This document shows positions 25,446-37,600 of a stretch of DNA of 64,000 nt, in pieces (positions within the stretch are counted from its first letter, which is position 1; every line of letters starts with the position of its first letter). The DNA comes from Macrostomum hystrix. Taxonomy: Eukaryota > Platyhelminthes > Macrostomidae. The translations under genes were made by a program, and so were the position numbers. Under the pieces are notes generated by a model, which was given only the letters and a program-made list of their open reading frames with translations, did no database searches and was not told where the DNA came from. The DNA is taken from assembly GCA_950097015.1 (NCBI GenBank), contig CATNEN010000031.1, positions 1,426,001-1,490,000 of the forward strand, written 5' to 3'.

Positions 25446-28400
25446 CTTGTATCATCAATATCATCACCATCAGCAGCAGCAGCAGCAGAAACACCACCTC
25501 GCCGCAAAGGTATTTTCAATCCTTAAATAACAATAAAGTAGTGCTGACTCGCAAGGGGGCGGAAGGCACAGAAGCCTCAATCAGAGACAGTCCTCAGCCA
25601 ATCAGAGACAGTCCTCAGCCAATCAGAGGCAGTCCTCAGCCAATCAGAGACAGTCCTCAGCCAATCAGAGACAGTCCTCAGCCAATCAGAGACAGTCCTC
25701 AGCCAATCAGAGACAGTCCTCAGCCAATCAGAGACAGTCCTCAGCCAATCAGAGACAGTCCTCAGCCAATCAGAGACAGTCCTCAGCCAATCAGAGACAG
25801 TCCTCAGCCAATCAGAGACAGTCCTCAGCCAATCAGAGACAGTCCTCAGCCAATCAGAGACAGTCCTCAGCCAATCAGAGACAGTCCTCAGCCAATCAGA
25901 GACAGTCCTCAGCCAATCAGAGACAGTCCTCAGCCAATCAGAGGCAGTCCTCAGCCAATCAGAGACACTCCTCAGAGACATTCGAACCCCCGACCTTCAA
26001 GTCCACTAAGCTACAACCTGTCCTATCAGGGGCGTTAATTCAAGGGCGTATATTGCCCGAAATATCTTCTCCGCGGCTGCACCTCAGAGTGTGACTCGCC
26101 GCATGGATTGGTCATAGCTATGTTTTATGCAGAGCAATGCTAGTTGTCACTTTCATTCGGTTTGGGAGCTATCGTGAAGTAAGCAGCGGGTACTTGAAAT
26201 ATCCCCATGGTCCTTCCCCAGAGGGAAAAATGGCGAAGTCTTTCGACGGCGACTCTTTCGATCGCCCCCTCTCTTAAAAGTGTGTGTGAGGGTACCCACT
26301 TCATTCAAAGCACTCTCGAATTGAGTTGCACATTCAAAATGCATTCAAACAGCAGAATCGCTGGGCCCAGTCTCATCAGCAGCAGCAGCACATGCTGCCA
26401 GCTCCTCCGCAGGGACTGCCTCAGCTTCAGCAGCGCGACTGGCAACTCAGAGGAGGCGGCAGCGGCGGCGGCGATCTGCTGAGCAGCTTCGACTACGAGC
26501 TGATGCGCAAGGAGTCGCGCATTGTGCAGCTGGAGCGGGAGATCGAGCGGCGCAGGCGCCAAATCGACGAAGCCATTCGCCTCCAGGAGGAGGCGCGCCG
26601 TTCCGGGCACGCCGGCGTCGCCAATCAGTGGTGGCAGGACTACCCGGCTGGCAATCAGCTGCTGGCGGATCGCCGCACAATGTACCATCAGCAGAGGTAC
26701 AACACCGTCACTGGCGGCGACGGCGGCGGCGGCGGCTGCGGCGGCGACAGGGCGCGGAGCAATTTGGCCGATTTTTACAGCAGCGGCGGTGCGGCGTCGT
26801 TTGACGCGGCTGCCGTCTCGCGCGGTTCTTTGCAGCTTCCTGGTGGAAATTCCCTGCTCGACGACTACCGCGGCCCGCTGTTCAGACAGCACTCCAGCGG
26901 AGCTGCGGGTGAGGGCCTTCGGGCCGTTGAATGATCAGCTGGGGAGATGGGACTGGCAGTCCACTGAATGATCAGCTGGGGGAGATGGGACTGGCAGTCC
27001 ACTGAATGATCAGCTGGGGGAGATGGGACTGGCAGTCCACTGAATGATCAGCTGGGGAGATGGGACTGGCAGTCCACTGAATGATCAGCTGGGGGAGATG
27101 GGACTGGCAGTCCACTGAATGATCAGCTGGGGAGATGGGACTGGCAGTCCACTGAATGATCAGCTGGGGAGATGGGACTGGCAGTCCACTGAATGATCAG
27201 CTGGGGGAGATGGGACTGGCAGTCCACTGAATGATCAGCTGGGGGAGATGGGACTGGCAGTCCACTGAATGATCAGCTGGGGAGATGGGACTGGCAGTCC
27301 ACTGAATGATCAGCTGGGGAGATGGGACTGGCAGTCCACTGAATGATCAGCTGGGGAGATGGGACTGGCAGTCCACTGAATGATCAGCTGGGGGAGATGG
27401 GACTGGCAGTCCACTGAATGATCAGCTGGGGGAGATGGGACTGGCAGTCCACTGAATGATCAGCTGGGTAGATGGGACTGGCAGTCCACTGAATGATCAG
27501 CTGGGGGAGATGGGACTGGCAGTCCACTGAATGATCAGCTGGGGGAGATGGGACTGGCAGTCCACTGAATGATCAGAGATAAGCTTTAATATGTGAGCAT
27601 TCGCTCGGATTACATCACTGCCCAATCCCGCAGGTTCCTACTACCAGCACCAGTACGACGGCGTCGGCGGGGCTGTCGCTGGCTTCCCGTCAAACCTCAG
27701 TCAGCCACCACCCAGCCTGGAAGCGGTGAGTTCAGTCTCCTATCTGTCTCTGTCTCTATCTGTCTCTATCTGTCTCTATCAGTCTCTATCCCAAAACCGT
27801 TGGCTGGGATTCCTAACAAAACAAACATTTTGAAAATATGAAAATAGGTTGCACGATACGGTAGTTATCAGAGTGTGTTTAGTGTATTTCCTATCTGCCC
27901 AGTGTATGTATTGGCCTGCCAGACAGCCCACACTGACACTGGTCCTGAAAATGAGGGTTTGGCGGGGAGTTGTTTCTGGAGGTCGCATTCTCATCTCATT
28001 AACTGTGGTAGAGGGCGGGACATTTTGCTGATTGTAATTTCACGATCCGACAGGATTGCGAGTAGGCAGCTGAGCAGAACACAGTTGGCTCACAAACATA
28101 TGGCTGCGGTTATTCTAGCAAGTTCTCACATTCTGTAATTCTGTTCTACCTCTAGTTTTTTGTTTTCTGCGGCTTACAAGCTGCGCCTGCAGTCCCTGCT
28201 CCACCTCGCAGGTAATCCTATAGTGACAATCAATCTATTATTGAATTCCACAGCCTCATCATACAATCAACTCAACAAGACAGCTTAGGAGGCATTTTTA
28301 GGATTCTAGGGCATTCCAACTGCTAGGCTAAAGTGGCCGATGCTAACACCACTGCTCCATCTCCCATTATTTGTATCGGCTTTTTCTGTTTGAATTTTGA

Positions 28401-31400
28401 GCCTTCCTCTCGCTCATCTCGCTCTCAATCATCTCGCTCCTCTCTCTCCTCTCTCTTCTCGCTCTTCTCGCTCCTCTCTCTCCTCTCTCATCTCGCTCCT
28501 CTCTCTCCTCTCTCTTCTCGCTCTTCTCGCTCCTCTCTCTTCTCGCTCTTCTCGCTCCTCTCTCTCCTCTCTCATCTCGCTCCTCTCTCTTCTCGCTCTT
28601 CTCGCTCCTCTCTCTCCTCTCTCATCTCGCTCCTCTCTCTTCTCGCTCTTCTCGCTCCTCTCTCTCCTCTCTCATCTCGCTCCTCTCTCTCCTCTCTCTT
28701 CTCGCTCTTCTCGTTCCTCTCTCTCCTTTCTCTTCTCGCTCTTCTCGCTCCTCTCTCTTCTCGCTCTTCTCGCTCCTCTCTCTCCTCTCTCATCTCGCTC
28801 CTCTCTCTCCTCTCTCTTCTCGCTCTTCTCGTTCCTCTCTCTCCTTTCTCTTCTCGCTCTTCTCGCTCCTCTCTCTTCTCGCTCTTCTCGCTCCTCTCTC
28901 TCCTCTCTCATCTCGCTCCTCTCTCTCCTCTCTCTTCTCGCTCTTCTCGTTCCTCTCTCTTCTCGCTCTTCTCGTTCCTCTCTCTTCTCGCTCTTCTCGC
29001 TCCTCTCTCTTCTCGCTCTTCTCGCTCCTCTCTCTTCTCGCTCTTCTCGTTCCTCTCTCTCCTTTCTCTTCTCGCTCTTCTCGCTCCTCTCTCTTCTCGC
29101 TCTTCTCGCTCCTCTCTCTCCTCTCTCATCTCGCTCCTCTCTCTCCTCTCTCTTCTCGCTCTTCTCGTTCCTCTCTCTTCTCGCTCTTCTCGTTCCTCTC
29201 TCTTCTCGCTCTTCTCGCTCCTCTCTCTTCTCGCTCTTCTCGCTCCTCTCTCTTCTCGCTCTTCTCGCTCCTCTCTCTCCTCTCTCATCTCGCTCCTCTC
29301 TCTCCTCTCTCTTCTCGCTCTTCTCGTTCCTCTCTCTTCTCGCTCTTCTCGTTCCTCTCTCTTCTCGCTCTTCTCGCTCCTCTCTCTTCTCTCTCTTCTC
29401 TCTCTTCTCGCTCCTCTCTCTCCTCTCTCCTCTCTCTCTTCTCGCTCCTCTCTCTCTTCTCGCTCTTCTCGCTCCTCTCTCTCCTCTCTCTTCTCGCTCT
29501 TCTCGCTCCTCTCTCTCCTCTCTCATCTCGCTCCTCTCTCTCCTCTCTCTTCTCGCTCATCTCGTTCCTCTCTCTCCTCTCTCTTCTCGCTCCTCTCTCT
29601 CCTCTCTCCTCTCTCTCTTCTCGCTCCTCTCTCTCTTCTCGCTCTTCTCGCTCCTCTCTCTCCTCTCTCATCTCGCTCCTCTCTCTCCTCTCTCTTCTCG
29701 CTCTTCTCGTTCCTCTCTCTCCTCTCTCTTCTCGCTCTTCTCGCTCCTCTCTCTCTTCTCGCTCCTCTCTCTCCTCTCTCTTCTCGCTCTTCTCGCTCCT
29801 CTCTCTCCTCTCTCTCCTCTCTCTTCTCGCTCCTCTCTCTCTTCTCGCTCCTCTCTCTCCTCTCTTTTCTCGCTCCTCTCGCTCCTCTCTCTTCTCGCTC
29901 CTCTCTCCCGCTCTCTCTCTCCTCTCTCTTCTCTTTCCTATCTCTTGTATCTATCCGCTTTCCTCTCTTCCCTGCACTGTCTCATCTTTCCCACTCTCTA
30001 AGTTCTCAGTTAATCCATTTTTGTCACTTTTTGTACAGTTAAATTCGTAATCATGTTTTTAAAGTGTTATCTCTAATTGCTTTATTATAAAATGCATTAC
30101 TAATGTGTTTCGCTTTATTTTAGTTGCTGAAGGACCGTCACAGAGCCGGCTATCATTATGCTGTGAAACGACTGCTACTCACTCGAGACACCAGGGACAA
30201 GTCTAACAAAGGTGAAGCCAAGTGATACCATGAAACAGAGTGACACCCTAGCTGTGTCTCAATGAACAGATTGACACCCTGGCTGTGTCTCAATGAACAG
30301 AGTGACACCCTGGCTGTGTCTCAATGAACAGAGTGACACCCTGGCTGTGTCTCAGTGGACAGAGTGACACCCTGGCTGTGTCTCAATGAACAGAGTGAGA
30401 CCCTGGCTGTGTCTCAATGAACAGAGTGACACCCTGGCTGTGTCTCAATGAACAGAGTGACACCCGCCATCCGCAGGCTATGGTGTCGGCCTGGTTATTG
30501 AGGCCGGCATCTCTCGGGAGGACGGCCTGCCAGCCGCCCTGGTGCAGGACATTCTACCTGGCAGCGTGTGCGACCGTCTGCGCTCGGAGATCGCCGAAGG
30601 CGACGAGGTGGCCGAGTGGAACGGCTACCGCCTGACCGGCCTGGGTCCGCGGGAGCTGCACCGAGTCCTGGCCACAGCCTGGGAGGCTGACGAGTTCGAA
30701 GTTGTCATTCGAGTGTGAGTTCGGTCGATCCGGCTTATCGATTATTCGTCGATTTTTCTAAGTTCGGCGATTATTCTCAGTTCGTCGATTTTTCTCAGTT
30801 CGTCGATTTTTCTCAGTTCGTCGATTTTTCTCAGTTCGTCGATTATCATCGGTTCGTCGATCAATCATAGATTTTAGTTCGTAGATTTTTCACAGTTCGT
30901 CGATTTTTCTCAGTTCGTAGATTTTTCACAGTTCGTCGATTATTCTCAGTTCGTCGATTATTCTCAGTTCGTCGAGTATTCTCAGTTCGTCGATTATTCT
31001 CAATGCGTCGTTTATTTTCAGTTCGTCGTTTATTTTCAGTTCGTCGATTATTCTCAGTTCGCCGTTTATTTTCAGTTCGTCGATTTTTCTCAGTTCGTCG
31101 ATTATTCTCAGTTGGTCTATTATTCTCAATTCGTCAATTACCCTGAGTTAATCGATTCTTCTCAGTTCGTCGTTCTTAGTTCGTCGATTTTTCTCAGTTC
31201 GTCGATTATTTTCAGTTCGTCGTTTATTTTCAATTCGTCGTTTATTTTCAATTCGTCGTTTATTTTCAGTTCGTCGTTTATTTTCAGTTCGTCGATTTTT
31301 CTCAGTTCGTCGATTATTCTCAGTTCGTCGATTATTCTCAGTTCGTCGATTTTTCTCAGTTCGTCGATTTTTCTCAGTTCGTCGTTTATTCTCAGTTCGT

Positions 31401-31607
31401 CGTTACTGAAAAAGTAGCAGAATAAGATTGTCTGGTACAAGAGGATCATTCAATGGAAATTGCTCATCATCTCACTTTGCAATCGGTCATTTGTATCCGA
31501 TAATTTCGCACGCATTACTGACATCCCGTATTTGATTACAATCATCCACGTGTTTAACAATAAACTATGATTTATTACCACTCTCACAGGCCAGGGTCGG
31601 CAGTCTT

Positions 31608-31641
<34 letters not shown>

Positions 31642-34600
31642 CAGCTAAAAGCCCACAGTCTGACAGCGGGCAGCTTGCAGGATAATACATTTGATAATAA
31701 GTGTGAGACTTCGGCTTAATTTAATTGAGCAAGCAACCTCTAAAAAGTACTTTAAATCCCATCATCCTTTAACCCCCACTGCCCTTCGATTTCTGCAATG
31801 TCCTTCGATTCCTGGAATGTCCTTCGATTCCTGGAATGTCCTTCGATTCCTGGAATGTCCTTCGATTCCTGGAATGTCCTTCGATTCCTGGAATGTCCTT
31901 CGATTCCTGGAATGCCCTTCGATTCCTGAAATTTTCTTCGATTCCTGGAATGTCCTTCGATTCCTGGAATGTCCTTCGATTCCTGGAATGTCCTTCGATT
32001 CCTGGAATGTCCTTCGATTCCTGGAATGTCCTTCGATTCCTGGAATGTCCTTCGATTCCTGGAATGTCCTTCGATTCCTGGAATGTCCTACAATCCCTTT
32101 GTCTAAATTCAAACATTTGCAGCAGCAGCAGCAGGCTTGGACGTCACAGCAGGACACAATCGAACGAAACACAACCTGCTTAGCGGTGGTGCCGCGGGCC
32201 GGCTACGGCCGACCTCCGTCAGCCCCCCGGAGCCGTCCAGCCCAACTGGCGACTCCGTGCCGCCCAAGGAGGTCTTTGTTGGCGCGGCCGAGTTCCCATT
32301 TGAGCGATTCTCGGCCGGCCAAAGCGGCGCCGATCCATTCGCGCCGCCAGCCTCTTCAACCCTGGGCCAGATTCCATTTGCTGGTATTGCGGTTGGAAGC
32401 CAACAGAAGCAGCAGCAGCAGCAGTTACAGTTAGCTGACTTCAAACTGCCACAGCAAGGTCACGGAGTGTTGCAGCAACAACAAGCCGACGTTCAATATC
32501 AAGAAACGCTGCAACAACAACAGTTGCTACAGGAGCGGACACTTCAGCAGCAGCAGCAACTGCAACACCGGAAACTACAGCAGCAACTGCAAATCCAGCA
32601 GCAGCAGCATCAGCAACACCAGCTTCAGATGGAGCAACAGCAGGAACAACAGCAGCAGCAGCAACAGCAGCAGCAGCAACAGCAACAACACCAGCTTCAG
32701 ATGCAGCAACAGCATCAGCAGCAACAGCAGGAACAACAGCAGCAGATGCAGCAGCAGCAGTCGCAAGCTCTAGAGGCTGGAGCGGCAGCAGAAATTGCAG
32801 AGGCTCTGCAATGCGGCACAGCTGGCGAAATATCGGTGCAGCTGTACTTTGACGACTACGACTCCAGCGTCACTGTGCACATCGCCAGGGCCAGAGGCCT
32901 GCCCCCAATGGACTTAAATGGCTTGGCCGACCCGTTTGTCAAGGTGCGGCTGATGCCTGATCCCAATGACAGGTGAGCAGGACTAGTCAGTAGTTCTACT
33001 GTCATAGAATAAATAGAACATACCTGCTTTTCAAACATTCCCAATGTCCTTCAATTCCCAATGTAAGTTTATCGATCCCCTATCCCACGCAGCCCGGAGC
33101 TGCAGCGGCAGATCAAGTACTTGGCCAACACGCTGGAGCCGGATTGGCAGACAACGGTGGTCTTCATGGACATCCCAAAGAGGGAGCTGCGCCGCCATTG
33201 GCTGGACATCTCCGTGTGGGATTACGATAGGCTCAAGACAAACGACTTCATGGGCAGGTGTACCATTCGACTTGGTGAGCCTCACCAGCGTTAGCGCCTC
33301 ACGCGTCAGACTCTTGCACTCAGCTCCTGAGCTCGAATCCCCAGACTCTTGCACTAAGCTCCTGAGCTCGAATCCCCAGACTCTTGCACTCAGCTCCTGA
33401 GCTCGAATCCCCAGACTCTTGCACTCAGCTCCTGAGCTCGAATCCCCAGACTCTTGCACTCAGCTCCTGAGCTCGAATCCCCAGACTCTTGCACTCAGCT
33501 CCTGAGCTCGAATCCCCAGACTCTTGCACTCAGCTCCTGAGCTCGAATCCCCAGACTCTTGCACTCAGCTCCTGAGCTCGAATCCCCAGACTCTTGCACT
33601 CAGCTCCTGAGCTCGAATCCCCAGACTCTTGCACTCAGCTCCTGAGCTCGAATCCCCAGACTCTTGCACTAAGCTCCTGAGCTCGAATCCCAAGACTCTT
33701 GCACTCAGCTCCTGAGCTCGAATCCCCAGACTCTTGCACTCAGCTCCTGAGCTCGAATCCCAAGACTCTTGCACTCAGCTCCTGAGCTCGAATCCCCAGA
33801 CTCTTGCACTAAGATCCTGAGCTCGAATCCCTGAGACGACATTCATTTGGGGCACTTAATAGTCCGCTGTTTCAGTTTTCCCAGCCGTGAAATTGCTGCC
33901 AGCATCAGCTGGGAAAGAAATTTGGGTGGGTTCGGCGACCCCTCAGTCCACAGACTGGACAGCTGTACGCAACCTTTAGATGTACTTTGCGCAATAGCTG
34001 CAGCTGTGTCGGGGTTCGTATTAATAGTATTTTTATAGCATTAGTAAGTTTGCTTTGTATAATCGCCAGTGAACCAGTGAACAAATAAAATATTCTCGAC
34101 ACCAGATCGCAAACTGATGGACAACCAGCCTCGTTGGTACACTCTGTACGCGCATGAGAAGGAGATGCCACAGCCGCCCATGCCGGCAGCCAATTCGTCT
34201 GGCGGCGGATCGTCGCGCAGACGTCAGCGACAGTCGACAGTGGGTCCTGGGCCAGCTGCGGCCAATCAGCAGACTGTGAGCATTGTTCTTGTCACCTCAA
34301 TCTTTCTCTTATCACCCCAATCCTTCTCTTGTCACCTCAATCTTTCTCTTGTCACTCATTTGATTTGCTTGTCACTCTGATCCTTATCATGTCACTCTTT
34401 TGATTTGCTTTTCACTCTGATCCTTCTCTTGTCCCTCAAATCGTTCCTCTTGTCACTCCAATCTTTCTCTTATGACTCCAATCTTTTTCTTATGACTCCA
34501 ATCTTTTTCTTATGACTCCAATCTTTTTCTTATGACTCCAATCTTTTTTTTATGACTCAAATCTTTTTCTTATGACTCCAATCTTTCTCCAGTCACTCCG

Positions 34601-37600
34601 ACCCTTCTCTTATTGCTTCTCTTGATTCTCTTGACACTTCAATTATTCTCTTGTCACTCATTTGATTCTCTAGTCAGTCAGTCTCTCTCTCTCTTGCAGA
34701 AGGGCAACCACCGCCAGCCCAATGCCAACGGAGGCATCGCAGGTGCGAAAGGTAACAATACGAGTTAAATTTATTCCTATTTCAATTTTTAATTTGAATT
34801 AAAATTTTATTTCAAACCCACTCAGTACGTGACAACTCATCGACCATTAAAAAAATCTTATTCAAAGAAAAATATTTATTAAAAATCATTCGCGTGACAC
34901 CATTCGACAGCTAATCGGTCGAAATGAGCGGGAGAAAGAGAGATTTCAACAGCATTTTGGTAAGGGTCGAGTTGTAGGTTTGCGGAGAAGTGTAAGGCGA
35001 TAATCTTGACCTGTTAACAGAAGAAAGACCACGCGATCACCCCCCTGGGAAAAGAACATGGGGGATTTCAAATACCCACTGCCTACTGCACGATGGCTCC
35101 CGAACCGAATGCTTATCTTGGAGGTTTTTTGCCACCAGACACCCCCACGAGAATCGTTGAATATCCCGACGATGCCGATGTTTTGTGATTCTGAAAGTTG
35201 TTTCATCGGATAGAGCGGAAAATTTGAGCCCGTGTTCTGCATTTTCATGGCGATTGGTTGAAAAACTTAGTGAGTTACAGGCACAGATGTGGGTGTTTGA
35301 AACATCGATTGGTCTTTCTATACTGTTAAATGACGAGTGTCTTGCATTGCTAAATCAGTGTACATGCTTTTTTCGCGCTGCCTTAGTCGTGCTTTTTATT
35401 ATTTGTAACCCCCCCCTACGTTTTGTTTTGAGCTTTAAATGTTTTCTAATTCAAAACTTACTAAATAAATAGCCTATTTTAAATTGAGCCTACGCGAAAA
35501 TTCTAGAGAGTTCGCCTATGCTCAAAATACTTCTCACGAGTCAACCTCTCATTAAGAGGTCGAGAGTTTAAATCTCAGTCCAACATCTTGAGACTGGATT
35601 CCGATATCTAGAAACTGGACTCCGATATCTAGAGTGTGGATTCCGATATTTAAGAACTGGATTTTGTATCTAGCGACTGGGGTAGAATGTCTAGGGACTG
35701 GGTTATAAAATGTCTAGGCACTGGGTTAGAATATCTAGGGACTGGGTTAGAATATCTAGGGACTGGGTTATAAAATTTCTAGGGACTGGGTTAGAATGTC
35801 TAGGGACTGGGTTAGAATGTCTAGGGACTGGGTTAGAACATCTAGGGACTGGGTTAGAATGTCTAGGGCCTGGGTTTGAAAATCTAGGGACTGGGTTATA
35901 AAATGTCTAGGGACTGGGTTAGAATGTCTAGGGACTGGGTTAGAATGTCTAGGGACTGGGTTAGAATGTCTAGGGACTGGGTTAGAATGTCTAGGGACTG
36001 GGTTGGAATATCTAGCGACTGGGGTAGAATGTCTAGGGACTGGGTTATAAAATGTCTAGGCACTGGGTTAGAATATCTAGGGACTGGGTTAGAATATCTA
36101 GGGACTGGGTTATAAAATTTCTAGGGACTGGGTTAGAATGTCTAGGGACTGGGTTAGAATGTCTAGGGACTGGGTTAGAATATCTAGGGACTGGGTTAGA
36201 ATGTCTAGGGACTGGGTTAGAATGTCTAGGGACTGGGTTAGAACATCTAGGGACTGGGTTAGAATGTCTAGGGCCTGGGTTTGAAAATCTAGGGACTGGG
36301 TTATAAAATGTCTAGGGACTGGGTTAGAATGTCTAGGGACTGGGTTAGAATGTCTAGGGACTGGGTTAGAATGTCTAGGGACTGGGTTAGAATGTCTAGG
36401 GACTGGGTTGGAATATCTAGCGACTGGGGTAGAATGTCTAGGGACTGGGTTATAAAATGTCTAGGCACTGGGTTAGAATATCTAGGGACTGGGTTAGAAT
36501 ATCTAGGGACTGGGTTATAAAATTTCTAGGGACTGGGTTAGAATGTCTAGGGACTGGGTTAGAATGTCTAGGGACTGGGTTAGAATATCTAGGGACTGGG
36601 TTAGAATGTCTAGGGACTGGGTTAGAATGTCTAGGGACTGGGTTAGAACATCTAGGGACTGGGTTAGAATGTCTAGGGCCTGGGTTTGAAAATCTAGGGA
36701 CTGGGTTATAAAATGTCTAGGGACTGGGTTAGAATGTCTAGGGACTGGGTTAGAATGTCTAGGGACTGGGTTAGAATGTCTAGGGACTGGGTTAGAATGT
36801 CTAGGGACTGGGTTGGAATATCTAGGGACTGGGTTTTGATCTGACAGCTAGATGTGTACTGACACTCTATACAAGCATGTACACATTGTACAAGTATGTT
36901 TAATTGAAGCATGGTGTGCTATCTCTAGCTTGATAATAGCCAGGTAAAAGTACCCTGCAAAGTACATTTTTTTTCGCATGACATCCGCAATTCGCCGCGG
37001 GAGCGTAATAAGTATTTTCTGCCCTTCTTGTTATATAATTTTTTACTCGACTCTCCATTATTGATGTTTGCTTTTGATTTGGCGGCGCCAAACGGATGTG
37101 TTATTGAAACTGCAGGTTACATTGTTAGTTTGTTACAGAGATCTGTTATACGAGTTAAAGAGAAGAGAGGAGACAACAGAAGAGAGTAGACAACAGAAGA
37201 GAGGAGACAACAGAAGAGAGGAGACAACAGAAGAGAGGAGACAACAGAAGAGAGGTGACAACAGAAGAGAGGAGACAACAGAAGAGAGGTGACAACAGAA
37301 GAGAGGAGACAACAGAAGAGAGTAGACAACAGAAGAGAGGAGACAACAGAAGAGAGTAGATAACAGAAGAGAGTAGACAACAGAAGAGAGGAGACAACAG
37401 AAGAGAGGAGACAACAGAAGAGAGGAGACAACAGAAGAGAGGAGACAACAGAAGAGAGGAGACAACAGAAGAGAGTAGACAACTGAAGAGAGTAGATAAC
37501 AGAAGAGAGTAGACAACAGAAGAGAGGAGACAACAGAAGAGAGGAGACAACAGAAGAGAGGAGACAACAGAAAAGAGGAGACAACAGAAGAGAGGAGACA

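Noticed and set aside
23272-25497. Minus ORF of 741 codons with ILPSVLAG repeats
   Set aside because: Artefact of the 24-bp array overlapping, at one end, the reverse of a real Fife-like exon.
26305-26892. Minus-strand 195-codon ORF
   Set aside because: Shadow of the GC-rich plus-strand coiled-coil exon, which has matching splice phases.
28182-28211. Additional Fife-like exon ([10 protein letters not shown])
   Set aside because: AG and GT edges exist, but it enters in phase 0 and leaves in phase 1, whereas the next exon needs phase 0.
28333-30042. Ser/Leu-rich plus ORFs and Arg/Glu-rich minus ORFs
   Set aside because: Low-complexity CTCTT/CGCTC array in an intron; alternate frames give the same peptide.
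34946-35472. ORFs of 95-100 codons in the intron segment
   Set aside because: No domain, no splice support, ordinary composition for intronic DNA; they recur in unit 2 only because the whole unit is duplicated.
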